Part shown: positions 7,231 to 14,871 of the stretch, piece after piece
Position numbering within the stretch: position 1 is the first letter of the stretch
Layout of the letters: each line of letters starts with the position of its first letter
Source: Ruminococcaceae bacterium UBA1236
GTDB lineage: Bacteria; Bacillota; Clostridia; Oscillospirales; Acutalibacteraceae
NCBI GenBank assembly: GCA_002309055.1
Contig: DBWO01000027.1
Span: 26,308 to 48,728, forward strand
Direction: 5' to 3'
DNA: 22,421 nt
Notes under the pieces: generated by a model
Told to the model about the DNA's origin: nothing
Seen by the model: only the letters and a program-made list of their open reading frames with translations
Databases searched by the model: none
Position numbers and translations under genes: made by a program

Positions 7231-8634
7231 ATGAATGACAAAAGCGGCAAAGGCAGCCGTATAAATTATGTTGATTTTCTGATTCTGGATTTGATTTCTC
7301 TTGCCGTTTCTTTCGTCATTTCCTATGTCGTCAAATTCGGCGATTTCGGCTTCATCAGGAGCGAGGCGTGGATGCCCCTGCTCTATGTTGTGCTTCTTCT
7401 CAATGTCGTCATCGGCGTGTTTTCAAACCCCTACGGCGGCATATTCAGGCGACCCTATTATGAGGAGATTGTGCGCGCTCTTCTGCTCACCTTCTATAAC
7501 CTCCTCGCTTCGGGCGTAATCCTTTACGTTTTCAAAATCGGCACGCTTTTTTCGCGCCAGATGATTCTCACGATGTACGCGCTCTATTTTATCATCTCGC
7601 TCGCGCTCAAATGCCTGTGGAAAAAGCTCGTGCTTTCAAAGAAAATCAGCTTTTACAATCCCCGCAAAACCGCCCTGCTTGTTGTTTGCGGCAGCGAGGA
7701 TGAGCAGGATGCCCTTCACGGCGCGCAGGCGGGCGACTTTGACGCTTACGAGGTTAAGGGCGTGAGTATTGTGGATGATGACGCCCGCCGCATTGACGAC
7801 CTTGTTGTCTATTCGCTCGAAAACGGCATCGAAGAGGTGCTTGTCACCGTGCCGCCCGAAAAAATCGGCAGACCGGTTTTTGAACAGCTTATCAAAAACG
7901 GCATAGGCATCCGCTTCAGCCTGGATTCCATTCTCGGCTTCCAGGCGGAGGACAGAGAGCTCGGCTCCGTCGGCTCGCATCAGACCCTTAATATGGGCTC
8001 ATATACCTTCACCCCGGCGCAGTCCGTTTACCTTGTGTTCAAGCGCCTTGCGGATATAATCGCGGGAATTACCGGATTAATCTTTCTTGTTCCGCTCACC
8101 GCGCTCATCAAGCTTGTTTACCTTATCACGGGTGACAGCGCGAAGATTATCTACACCCAGAGCAGGGTGGGCAGAAACGGAAAACCCATTAAGATTTACA
8201 AATACCGCACAATGGTTGCCGACGCGGACAGTGTGCTTGCCGATTTGCTCAAGGACGAAAAATACCGCGCTCAGTGGGAGGCAAACCAGAAGCTCGCGGA
8301 GGACCCGCGCATAACAAAGGCGGGCAGATTCCTGCGCAAGACCTCCATTGACGAACTGCCTCAGCTGATAAATGTGCTCAAAGGCGAAATGTCGCTTGTC
8401 GGTCCGCGTCCGCTCGTCCCCGGAGAGCTGGAGGCGCACTCCGGCATGAAGCTTTATCAGCAGCTCAGGCCCGGCATCACCGGCTGGTGGGGCTGCAACG
8501 GGCGCTCCAACATTGATTACCGCGAGCGTCTTGAACTTGAGTATTACTACATTCGCAATGTTTCGGCTTATCTTGATTTTCTGTGCGTGCTCAGAACGGT
8601 GCTTTCCGTTGTGAAGCGCGACGGGGCGGAGTGA
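7231..8634 (+). CDS. Polyprenyl glycosylphosphotransferase (WbaP-type initiating sugar transferase)
   Basis: A 467-aa integral membrane enzyme that transfers a sugar-1-phosphate from a UDP-sugar to undecaprenyl phosphate, the first step of polysaccharide repeat-unit assembly. The N-terminus has about four membrane helices (residues 12-135). A soluble region follows at about 145-260 (TALLVVCGSEDEQDALHG, then VEEVLV-like strands). The C-terminal bacterial sugar transferase domain (about 270-467) contains KRLADIIAG, a membrane helix, QSRVGRNGKPIKIYKYRTM, the catalytic D374-E375 in DELPQLINVLKGEMSLVGPRP, and RPGITGWWGCNGR. Length and layout are those of full-length WbaP/CpsE-like proteins. It is the first gene after the promoter at 7164, which fits its initiating role. 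The sugar cannot be assigned from sequence alone; galactose or N-acetylhexosamine phosphates are both possible. Confidence 0.92.
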   Translation: MNDKSGKGSRINYVDFLILDLISLAVSFVISYVVKFGDFGFIRSEAWMPLLYVVLLLNVVIGVFSNPYGGIFRRPYYEEIVRALLLTFYNLLASGVILYVFKIGTLFSRQMILTMYALYFIISLALKCLWKKLVLSKKISFYNPRKTALLVVCGSEDEQDALHGAQAGDFDAYEVKGVSIVDDDARRIDDLVVYSLENGIEEVLVTVPPEKIGRPVFEQLIKNGIGIRFSLDSILGFQAEDRELGSVGSHQTLNMGSYTFTPAQSVYLVFKRLADIIAGITGLIFLVPLTALIKLVYLITGDSAKIIYTQSRVGRNGKPIKIYKYRTMVADADSVLADLLKDEKYRAQWEANQKLAEDPRITKAGRFLRKTSIDELPQLINVLKGEMSLVGPRPLVPGELEAHSGMKLYQQLRPGITGWWGCNGRSNIDYRERLELEYYYIRNVSAYLDFLCVLRTVLSVVKRDGAE

Positions 8635-8638
8635 TGAT

Positions 8639-9424
8639 ATGAGCAAGGTTATAATCGCGGTCGCCTCTCACAAGGCATATCCGATGCCGCAGGATGAAAT
8701 ATATATGCCGGTTTTCGCCGGCGCCGCCTCGGGCGCGGAAGTCCCCGAAGGCTTCACTCCCGATAACACGGGTGATAATATCTCTGAGCTTAACCCGTTT
8801 TACTGCGAGCTCACGGCGCTTTACTGGGCATGGAAAAATCTTGATTCGGATTACACCGGCCTCGCGCATTACAGGCGCCATTTTACGGCGGACGGCAAAA
8901 CTCCTGTCACCATCGCGCAGGTTGAGCCCTTCACCGCAAAGGTGAAAGTATTCACTCCGAAAAAACGCAGATACTATATCGAAACGCTTTACAGCCACTA
9001 CGCCCACACCTTTGACGCCTCGCATCTTGATTCGGCGCGCGGCATTATTGAAATCAGATGCCCCGAATACCTCGGCGCGTTTGACTGCGCCCTCGGCAGG
9101 CGCTGGGGCTATATGTTCAATATGATGATAATGGAGCGCGCCCTGCTTGATTCCTATTGCGAGTGGCTATTCGGCATATTGCCGGAGCTTCGGAAGAGAG
9201 TTGACGAAAGCACGATGAGCCCGTTTGAAAAGCGTTATCCGGGCAGAGTGGCGGAGCTTCTGTTCAACGTTTGGCTGCTTTATCAGCTTGAATCCGGCGC
9301 CCTCTCAAAGGAGCAGATAAAAGAGCTGCCCGTTATGAGCACCGAAAAGGTGAATTGGCTCAAAAAGGGAACAGCCTTCCTGAAAGCAAAGTTTTTAGGC
9401 AAAAAATACGATAAGAGTTTTTGA
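8639..9424 (+). CDS. DUF4422 glycosyltransferase
   Basis: A 261-aa protein of the DUF4422 family, common in capsular and exopolysaccharide clusters and treated as glycosyltransferases. Diagnostic parts are the N-terminal VIIAVASHKAYPMPQDEIYMPV, then DNTGDNIS and N-FYCELTALYWAWKNL, the central GLAHYRRHF (residues 74-82), and C-terminal YPGRVAELLFNVWL. There is no signal peptide or membrane helix, so it should work on the cytoplasmic face on lipid-linked acceptor. ATG at 8639 lies 4 nt after the preceding stop, with GGCGGAG upstream. GC-rich composition matches the upstream genes. Donor and acceptor are not known; some relatives have been discussed as galactofuranosyl- or galactosyltransferases, which I cannot settle here. 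Confidence 0.87.
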   Translation: MSKVIIAVASHKAYPMPQDEIYMPVFAGAASGAEVPEGFTPDNTGDNISELNPFYCELTALYWAWKNLDSDYTGLAHYRRHFTADGKTPVTIAQVEPFTAKVKVFTPKKRRYYIETLYSHYAHTFDASHLDSARGIIEIRCPEYLGAFDCALGRRWGYMFNMMIMERALLDSYCEWLFGILPELRKRVDESTMSPFEKRYPGRVAELLFNVWLLYQLESGALSKEQIKELPVMSTEKVNWLKKGTAFLKAKFLGKKYDKSF

Positions 9425-9434
9425 GGAACAGATA

Positions 9435-10310
9435 ATGACTAAGACAGCGGCAGTTGTTGTGACCTATAACCGCAGAGAGCTTCTGAGGCAGTGCGTTGAG
9501 CATATCCGCGCGCAGAGCGTGCCCGCCGACATTCTTGTGATTGATAACGCAAGCACAGACGGCACCGCGGAGCTTTTCGCCGCGCCGCAGGAGGGGATCT
9601 TTTATTTCAACACCGGCGCAAATCTCGGCGGAGCAGGCGGCTTCAATTTCGGGATGCGCAAGGCGGTTGAAATGGGCTATGATTATGTCTGGGTGATGGA
9701 TGATGACACAATGCCCTCGCCCACGGCTCACGAAAAGCTGCTTGATGTTGACGGTCTGCTTGAGGGCAACTACGGCTGGCTTTCCTCCCTCACGCTCTGG
9801 AAGGACGGCACACCCTGCGCCATGAATGTGCAGAAAATCACCAAATGGAAACCTCTCAAAGATTTTGAGTATTCGCATTCCGTGCAGTATGCTTCGTTTG
9901 TTTCACTGTTTATAAAGGCGGATACAATCAGAGAATTCGGCCTGCCGTACAAGGAGTTTTTTATCTGGGGAGATGATTGGGAATACACCCGCCGCATCTC
10001 AAAGCATAAGCCGTGCTTTTTTGTGCCCGGCAGCGTGGTGAAGCACGAATGCGCGTCAAACACCGGCGCGGATATTGTTACAGCGGACCCCGCCCGGCTC
10101 GAAAGATTCCGTTATCTTTACCGCAATGATGTGGTGCTCTACAGGCAGGACGGTGTTGACGGCCTCGTATATATGGTGCTCAGAATTGCAAAACACATTG
10201 TGAAAATAACACTTAAATCCGGAAACAAAGCCCAAAAGCTGAAGCTGATGTTCTCGTCACTCAGAGAGGGCATGAAATTTAGGCCGGAGATTGAATATAT
10301 TTCTGACTGA
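9435..10310 (+). CDS. GT2 glycosyltransferase, GlfT2-like (possible galactofuranosyltransferase)
   Basis: A 291-aa GT-A fold enzyme. The N-terminus TAAVVVTYNRRELL, then VIDNASTDGT and N-GGAGGFNFGMRKA, is typical of the GlfT2/rhamnosyltransferase subgroup of GT2. The metal-binding triplet is D89-D91 in WVMDDDTMPSP. The predicted acceptor-site motif is W-G-D180-D181-W-E, and the late His is H204 in VVKHE. All three elements have counterparts in mycobacterial GlfT2. A UDP-galactopyranose mutase gene lies downstream in the same operon (20290), so galactofuranose is a sensible donor (inference); rhamnosyl transfer is the alternative. The gene is 10 nt after the DUF4422 stop with GAGGAA upstream of the ATG. 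It is the last GC-rich gene before the AT-rich cassette. Confidence 0.85.
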   Translation: MTKTAAVVVTYNRRELLRQCVEHIRAQSVPADILVIDNASTDGTAELFAAPQEGIFYFNTGANLGGAGGFNFGMRKAVEMGYDYVWVMDDDTMPSPTAHEKLLDVDGLLEGNYGWLSSLTLWKDGTPCAMNVQKITKWKPLKDFEYSHSVQYASFVSLFIKADTIREFGLPYKEFFIWGDDWEYTRRISKHKPCFFVPGSVVKHECASNTGADIVTADPARLERFRYLYRNDVVLYRQDGVDGLVYMVLRIAKHIVKITLKSGNKAQKLKLMFSSLREGMKFRPEIEYISD

Positions 10311-10339
10311 AACTGTGGCGGCTTATTACAGATTCTATC

Positions 10340-10346
10340 GGGAGGG
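10340..10346 (+). promoter_or_regulatory. Ribosome binding site for the GTG start at 10353
   Basis: GGGAGGG ends 6 nt before GTG at 10353. It supports this non-ATG start at the entry of the AT-rich cassette. The 42-nt gap before the gene shows no terminator and no convincing promoter. Confidence 0.8.
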
Positions 10347-10352
10347 ATAACA

Positions 10353-11513
10353 GTGTCAGAAAAGAAGCTAATTACAGTTGTTTGCCTTCATAGTATTTTT
10401 GATTATCCACCTGTGATAAGTTTGGTTAAATGCCTGCTTGATTTAGGTTACAAAGTGAACCTGATTTCATATAATGTCGAAAAACTAGAACGTTGTGTTT
10501 TGGATAATCCGAATTTCAGCTATCGTACAAAAGAATACTATTGGAAGCCCGGAATTGCGGATAAAGTTAAAAAAACTATACTTAATACCAAATTTGGTAA
10601 AAAAGAAATAAAGCCTGCTATTGAAGATTCAGACTTAATCTGGATTGCGACCGATGCAACTTTAAGATATCTGGGGAAAACAGTTAAAGGCAGTAAATAT
10701 GTTTTGCAACTTATGGAACTGCTTGAACGCTATTATATTGTCAGTAAAAAGGTTAAACTTGAGTTTCCAATTTCTGAATATGCAAAGAACGCTTGGAAAA
10801 TAGTTGTTCCGGAAATAAACAGAGCATATATTCAAAAAGCTTGGTGGAATCTTGACAAAACACCGATTGTGTTACCTAACAAGCCATATATAAATACCCT
10901 TCCAGATGAAAAAGAACTCCCGGAAGAAATAAAAGAGAAACTTGAAATTATAAAATCTGAAAAAAGAAAAGTTATTCTTTATCTCGGAGTTGTAGGTAAA
11001 GACCGGGAATTGGAGAATTATGCCGAAGCAGTTTCTATGCTTGGTGAGGACTACTGCTTCTATATTATCGGACGGCCGGCATATGAAGGAGCCGAAAAAA
11101 TTATTGAAAGCATTACTAGGAGATTTAATAATGCAGTTTATCTTGGGTATTTCAATTCTCCCAACCATCTTCCTTTTATTAAATATGCACATATCGGTCT
11201 TCTGCCGTATAAAGTCACAATTGCAAGCCGGAATATTTCAATATTGAACGCTCTTTATTGCGCGCCAAATAAAATATATGAGTACGCAATGTATGGTGTT
11301 CCAATGGTAGGCTCCGATGTTCTCGGCTTGATTCATCCGTTTGAGAAATATGGCATTGGTGTTTGTGCCGATGACAGTAATCCTGATGATATTAAGCAGG
11401 CAATAAAAATGGTTGATAACTCGCACAATAAAATGGCTTCTAATTGCAGTGCATTCCTATGTGAAACAGATTATAAGCAAATAGTTAATGATATAATAAG
11501 CGATATTCAGTGA
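10353..11513 (+). CDS. GT4-like glycosyltransferase, copy 1 of a tandem pair
   Basis: A 386-aa predicted GT-B enzyme starting at GTG. The N-terminal half begins LITVVCLHSIFDYPPVISLV and contains VVPEINRAYIQKAWW and TPIVLPNKPY. The C-terminal half has the donor-domain strands KVILYLGVVG and DYCFYIIGRP. It also carries the nucleotide-sugar motif APNKIYEYAMYGVPMVGSD, with E310 corresponding to the conserved Glu of GT4-type enzymes. No membrane helix is evident. The following gene is a clear paralogue. Composition is far more AT-rich than upstream genes, so the gene probably came in with the cassette. Donor and acceptor cannot be predicted from the sequence. An alternative is that one of the pair acts as a non-catalytic partner of the other. 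Confidence 0.8.
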   Translation: MSEKKLITVVCLHSIFDYPPVISLVKCLLDLGYKVNLISYNVEKLERCVLDNPNFSYRTKEYYWKPGIADKVKKTILNTKFGKKEIKPAIEDSDLIWIATDATLRYLGKTVKGSKYVLQLMELLERYYIVSKKVKLEFPISEYAKNAWKIVVPEINRAYIQKAWWNLDKTPIVLPNKPYINTLPDEKELPEEIKEKLEIIKSEKRKVILYLGVVGKDRELENYAEAVSMLGEDYCFYIIGRPAYEGAEKIIESITRRFNNAVYLGYFNSPNHLPFIKYAHIGLLPYKVTIASRNISILNALYCAPNKIYEYAMYGVPMVGSDVLGLIHPFEKYGIGVCADDSNPDDIKQAIKMVDNSHNKMASNCSAFLCETDYKQIVNDIISDIQ

Positions 11514-11526
11514 AAGGACTTTTCAA

Positions 11527-12678
11527 ATGGATTCAAACAAAAAACTGACTGTAACAATTACGCATCTTCAAAGTATATTTGATATTCCGCCGGTATTGAA
11601 TCTCATTAATTGTTTGCTTGATATGGGGGTCAATGTTAATCTGGTTTCATATGATGTTGACAGGCTTGACAAATCTATTCTTGAGCATCCGAATTTTAAG
11701 TACAAGACAAAGCAGTCAATTGTTTTTAACGGAACGATAAACCGAATCAAGAGATTTATCACTAATCATAATTTTGGTAAAAAGGAAACTGTTGATTTCA
11801 TGAAGGAGTCCGATATTTTATGGACTCCCACAGATACCACAGTAAGGTTTCTCGGCAAGACTGTTTTGAATTATAAACATATAATGCAACTTATGGAACT
11901 TATCCCGGGAAAAGATATTCCAATGGATTATGGTATGTTCAAGTTCCCTATTGCAAAATATGCCCAAAAAGCAGCTAAGGTTGTTGTGCCTGAAATAAAC
12001 AGAGCTTATATACAAAAAACATGGTGGGATTTGAAAGAAACGCCGATTGTGTTGCCCAACAAACCATATAATATTTTTGATGAAACAGAGACCGAGCGCA
12101 ATATTGAGCCTGAAGCAATCAAAAAAGTAACAAGTGAAAAAAGGAAAATAGTGCTTTACCTTGGTGGAATTTGTCCTGACAGAAGTCTTGAAAACTATGC
12201 CGAGGCCGTCACTCAATTAGGAGACGATTACTGCCTTTATATAGTTGGCAGAGCTATGGGAATTACAGAAGAAGAAAAGCTTGATAATCTTATTAAAAAG
12301 TATTCGTGTGTCGAATATATGGGCTATTTTAAGGCGCCGAGCCATCTGTTTTTTGTTAAGTATGCTCATATAGGGTTGTTGCCATACAAAACAACAAACG
12401 AAATGCAAAACATATCCGCACTTAATGCTTTGTATTGTGCACCTAATAAAATATACGAGTATGCAAAATATGGCGTTCCTATGGTAGGCTCTGATGTTCT
12501 TGGACTAAGGCATCCGTTTGAAAAATATAACATTGGTGTTTGTGCTGAAGACAGAGCTCAAAGCATAGTTAAAGCACTGAAAATAGTTGAAGAGAATCAC
12601 GATAAAATGGCGGAAAACAGCACAAGGTTTTATGAGGATACAGATTTCAAAGCTATTGTTGAAGATATACTCTCTTGA
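11527..12678 (+). CDS. GT4-like glycosyltransferase, copy 2 of a tandem pair
   Basis: A 383-aa paralogue of the gene just upstream, 13 nt apart, with AAAGGA before the ATG. Similarity runs the full length. The starts are LQSIFDIPPVLNLINCLLDMG versus LHSIFDYPPVISLVKCLLDLG. Both have VVPEINRAYIQK(A/T)WW and TPIVLPNKPY, and both have APNKIYEYA-YGVPMVGSDVLGL followed by HPFEKY-IGVCA. The conserved Glu is E311 in YEYAKYG. The predicted fold is GT-B with a UDP-sugar donor; the specificity is unknown. The stop overlaps a possible TTG (12675) of the epimerase gene, but the epimerase start is more likely 12693. The divergence between the copies suggests an old duplication with separate roles, perhaps consecutive sugars in the repeat unit. 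Confidence 0.8.
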   Translation: MDSNKKLTVTITHLQSIFDIPPVLNLINCLLDMGVNVNLVSYDVDRLDKSILEHPNFKYKTKQSIVFNGTINRIKRFITNHNFGKKETVDFMKESDILWTPTDTTVRFLGKTVLNYKHIMQLMELIPGKDIPMDYGMFKFPIAKYAQKAAKVVVPEINRAYIQKTWWDLKETPIVLPNKPYNIFDETETERNIEPEAIKKVTSEKRKIVLYLGGICPDRSLENYAEAVTQLGDDYCLYIVGRAMGITEEEKLDNLIKKYSCVEYMGYFKAPSHLFFVKYAHIGLLPYKTTNEMQNISALNALYCAPNKIYEYAKYGVPMVGSDVLGLRHPFEKYNIGVCAEDRAQSIVKALKIVEENHDKMAENSTRFYEDTDFKAIVEDILS

Positions 12679-12679
12679 C

Positions 12680-12684
12680 AAGGA
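12680..12684 (+). promoter_or_regulatory. Ribosome binding site deciding the epimerase start
   Basis: AAGGA ends 8 nt before ATG at 12693. It favours that start over the in-frame TTG at 12675, which overlaps the preceding stop codon and has no site. Confidence 0.65.
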
Positions 12685-12692
12685 TTGATTGC

Positions 12693-13793
12693 ATGAAAAA
12701 AGTAATGCTCGTTTTCGGCACAAGGCCGGAAGCAATAAAAATGTGTCCACTGGTCAATGAACTGAAATCACGCAGAAATATAGAAACGGTTGTTTGCGTG
12801 ACAGGGCAACACAGGCAAATGCTTGACCAGGTGCTCGAAATATTTGATGTTGTTCCCGATTACGATCTCTCAATAATGCAGGAAAAGCAGACACTGTTTG
12901 ACATAACCGCGAACATACTGAGCAGAATCAAGTCTGTTCTGGAGACAGAAAAGCCAGATATCTGCCTTGTTCACGGCGACACAAGCACAAGCTTTGTTGC
13001 CGCTCTTGCGTGTTTCTATATGCAGATTCCGGTAGGCCATGTTGAAGCCGGTCTTCGCACTCATAACATTTTCAGCCCTTATCCGGAAGAGTTCAACAGA
13101 CAGGCTGTTTCAATCATTTCGCAGTTTAATTTTGCGCCGACCGAGAGAGCAAAAAACAATCTTATCTCCGAGGGCAGAAACCCCAACAGAATATGGGTGA
13201 CAGGCAATACAGTTATAGATGCGCTGAAAACAACTGTCACGTCGGAGTATTCTCATCCTGAAATTGAGTGGGCAAAAGGAAGCAGACTGATTTTTATTAC
13301 TGCACACCGCCGTGAAAATCTCGGAGAACCGATGCACAATATGTTCCGCGCGATACGCAGAGTGCTTGAAGAGCATCCGGATATTAAAGCGGTTTATCCG
13401 ATTCATCTTAATCCCGCCGTTCGTGAAGCGGCAAAAGAGGAACTGGCCGGATGTGACAGGATTCATCTTATTGAGCCGGTTGATGTGTTTGATTGCCACA
13501 ATATAATGGCAAGAAGTTACCTTATTCTTACCGATTCCGGCGGGATTCAGGAAGAGGCCCCGTCTCTCGGTAAACCGGTGCTTGTCATGCGCGACACAAC
13601 GGAAAGACCCGAGGGCATTGAAGCCGGAACACTCAAACTGACCGGCACCGATGAAAGCACAATATATAAATCGTTCAAAACTCTTATAACAAATGAGTCT
13701 GCATATAAAGATATGGCAAATGCCGCTAATCCTTATGGTGACGGCTTTGCATCCAAGCGTATTGCTGATATTCTAGCAAATTACTTTGCCTGA
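12693..13793 (+). CDS. wecB: UDP-N-acetylglucosamine 2-epimerase (non-hydrolysing)
   Basis: A 366-aa protein that interconverts UDP-GlcNAc and UDP-ManNAc in the cytoplasm. It starts with KVMLVFGTRPEAIKM, the family signature. Catalytic-site residues are visible at the positions expected from E. coli WecB: D96 in HGDTSTS, E118 in GHVEAGLRT, E132 in PEEFNRQ, and H205 in TAHRRENLG. The SGGIQEEAPSLGKPVLVMRDTTERPEG stretch near the C-terminus binds the nucleotide and is complete. Length is normal for the family. Its G+C is intermediate between the cassette and the flanks, hinting at a separate origin. The product points to ManNAc or a derivative (such as ManNAcA, if a dehydrogenase lies outside the window) in the polymer. 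The synonym mnaA is used in Bacillus; no second copy is visible here. Confidence 0.95.
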   Translation: MKKVMLVFGTRPEAIKMCPLVNELKSRRNIETVVCVTGQHRQMLDQVLEIFDVVPDYDLSIMQEKQTLFDITANILSRIKSVLETEKPDICLVHGDTSTSFVAALACFYMQIPVGHVEAGLRTHNIFSPYPEEFNRQAVSIISQFNFAPTERAKNNLISEGRNPNRIWVTGNTVIDALKTTVTSEYSHPEIEWAKGSRLIFITAHRRENLGEPMHNMFRAIRRVLEEHPDIKAVYPIHLNPAVREAAKEELAGCDRIHLIEPVDVFDCHNIMARSYLILTDSGGIQEEAPSLGKPVLVMRDTTERPEGIEAGTLKLTGTDESTIYKSFKTLITNESAYKDMANAANPYGDGFASKRIADILANYFA

Positions 13794-13843
13794 AGAGATT
13801 ACGAGTTTACCCTATAAAATTAAACGAAATGAAATGATTTCAA

Positions 13844-14815
13844 ATGAATGAATTGGTTTCCGTTATTGTACCGGTGTATAAATCTGAAAAGTATCTGCGT
13901 AGATGTGTTGACAGTATACTTGCGCAGACATATACCAATCTTGAGATAATCCTCGTTGATGACGGCTCTCCCGATAACTGCGGCAAAATCTGCGATGAAT
14001 ATGCCGCAAAAGACCTGCGAATAAAAGTGGTCCACAAGGAAAACGGCGGTGTTTCGTCGGCGAGAAATGCAGGTTTGGAAGTTTTTACAGGGGAATACTT
14101 AACTTTTATTGACAGTGATGATTATGTTGAAAAAACATATGTAGAATCCCTTGTTGACAATATGGATGATTCAACAGGCATTGTTGTTTGTTCATACAGA
14201 TCTTTGAATCCGGATTTGGAGCTGATTGAGGATTTTTTAATCTGCAATACCACCATTGTCTCTGTAATAGATGATGCTTTCGATTTTATGGAAAAATCGG
14301 TAAATTACGGCATCTTATGTAAGTTGTTCAAAAAAGAAACTGTAAGCGGATTGTGCTTTGACGAGAAAATATGCAACGGTGAAGATGCCTTGTTTTGCGC
14401 GCAAGCTTATGTAAAAGTCAAAACAATCAAGTATATTCCTAAGATTTTGTATAGTTATATTCACTATGATAATTCGCTTTCTCACAGATTGGTTACACAT
14501 GATACCCTAAAACTTTTAGATGCGTGGAATGATATTTACCGGACATTTCCCGAGAGTTCGGCTTCATACAGAACATGTGCTTTGGAATATATAAATATTT
14601 GTTTTTGGATATATGAAAGCGTTGTTATTTCCGAGCAAAAAGATAATAGTTCTTTAAAAAAAAACATTTACTCAATAATTCAAAGTGATAAAACACACTC
14701 CATATACAAAATAGCACCTAAATCACTAAAATTGAGGATAAAATACAATCTAATGGCTCGGTGTCCACAATTGTATGATTGTGTACTGATGGTAATGGAA
14801 CGCATAGTTCGATAA
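13844..14815 (+). CDS. GT2 family glycosyltransferase
   Basis: A 323-aa protein with an N-terminal GT-A domain. It begins VSVIVPVYKSEKYLRRC, followed by the nucleotide-binding DDGSPDNCG and GGVSSARNAGLE. The metal-binding DxD motif is at D90-S91-D92-D93. The C-terminal third (about 200-323) is AT-rich, specific to this protein, and has no recognised domain. The ribosome site is weak, and the gene follows a 50-nt spacer after the epimerase. Residues 21-57 are identical to those of the next gene's N-terminal domain, so the two share a recently common or converted segment. It probably adds a hexose or N-acetylhexosamine to the lipid-linked unit; donor unknown. Confidence 0.88.
   Translation: MNELVSVIVPVYKSEKYLRRCVDSILAQTYTNLEIILVDDGSPDNCGKICDEYAAKDLRIKVVHKENGGVSSARNAGLEVFTGEYLTFIDSDDYVEKTYVESLVDNMDDSTGIVVCSYRSLNPDLELIEDFLICNTTIVSVIDDAFDFMEKSVNYGILCKLFKKETVSGLCFDEKICNGEDALFCAQAYVKVKTIKYIPKILYSYIHYDNSLSHRLVTHDTLKLLDAWNDIYRTFPESSASYRTCALEYINICFWIYESVVISEQKDNSSLKKNIYSIIQSDKTHSIYKIAPKSLKLRIKYNLMARCPQLYDCVLMVMERIVR
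13904..14014 (+). repeat. Conserved GT2 coding segment, copy A (partner at 14932-15042)
   Basis: This 111-nt segment encodes residues 21-57 of the GT2 at 13844. It aligns without gaps to copy B with 10 mismatches, every one a synonymous third-position change, so all 37 encoded residues are identical. Similarity continues at a lower level to about 14130. Confidence 0.9.
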
Positions 14816-14871
14816 ACAGTTATAAAAACAGATTAAAACACTTCGAGAAAAAAGAAAAACCATATAATAAA

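Noticed and set aside
8077..8646. 189-aa minus-strand frame
   Set aside because: A shadow of the sugar transferase catalytic domain, with no recognisable protein features.
13786..13818. Possible promoter before the GT2 at 13844 (TTGCCT and TATAAA)
   Set aside because: The spacing is 21 bp and the -35 box is poor; AT-rich DNA yields such matches by chance.
14779..14871. Upstream extension of the fusion gene by 31 residues
   Set aside because: It overlaps the previous gene's end, contains no domain sequence, and the GT2 domain starts normally at 14872, matching the neighbour's start position exactly.
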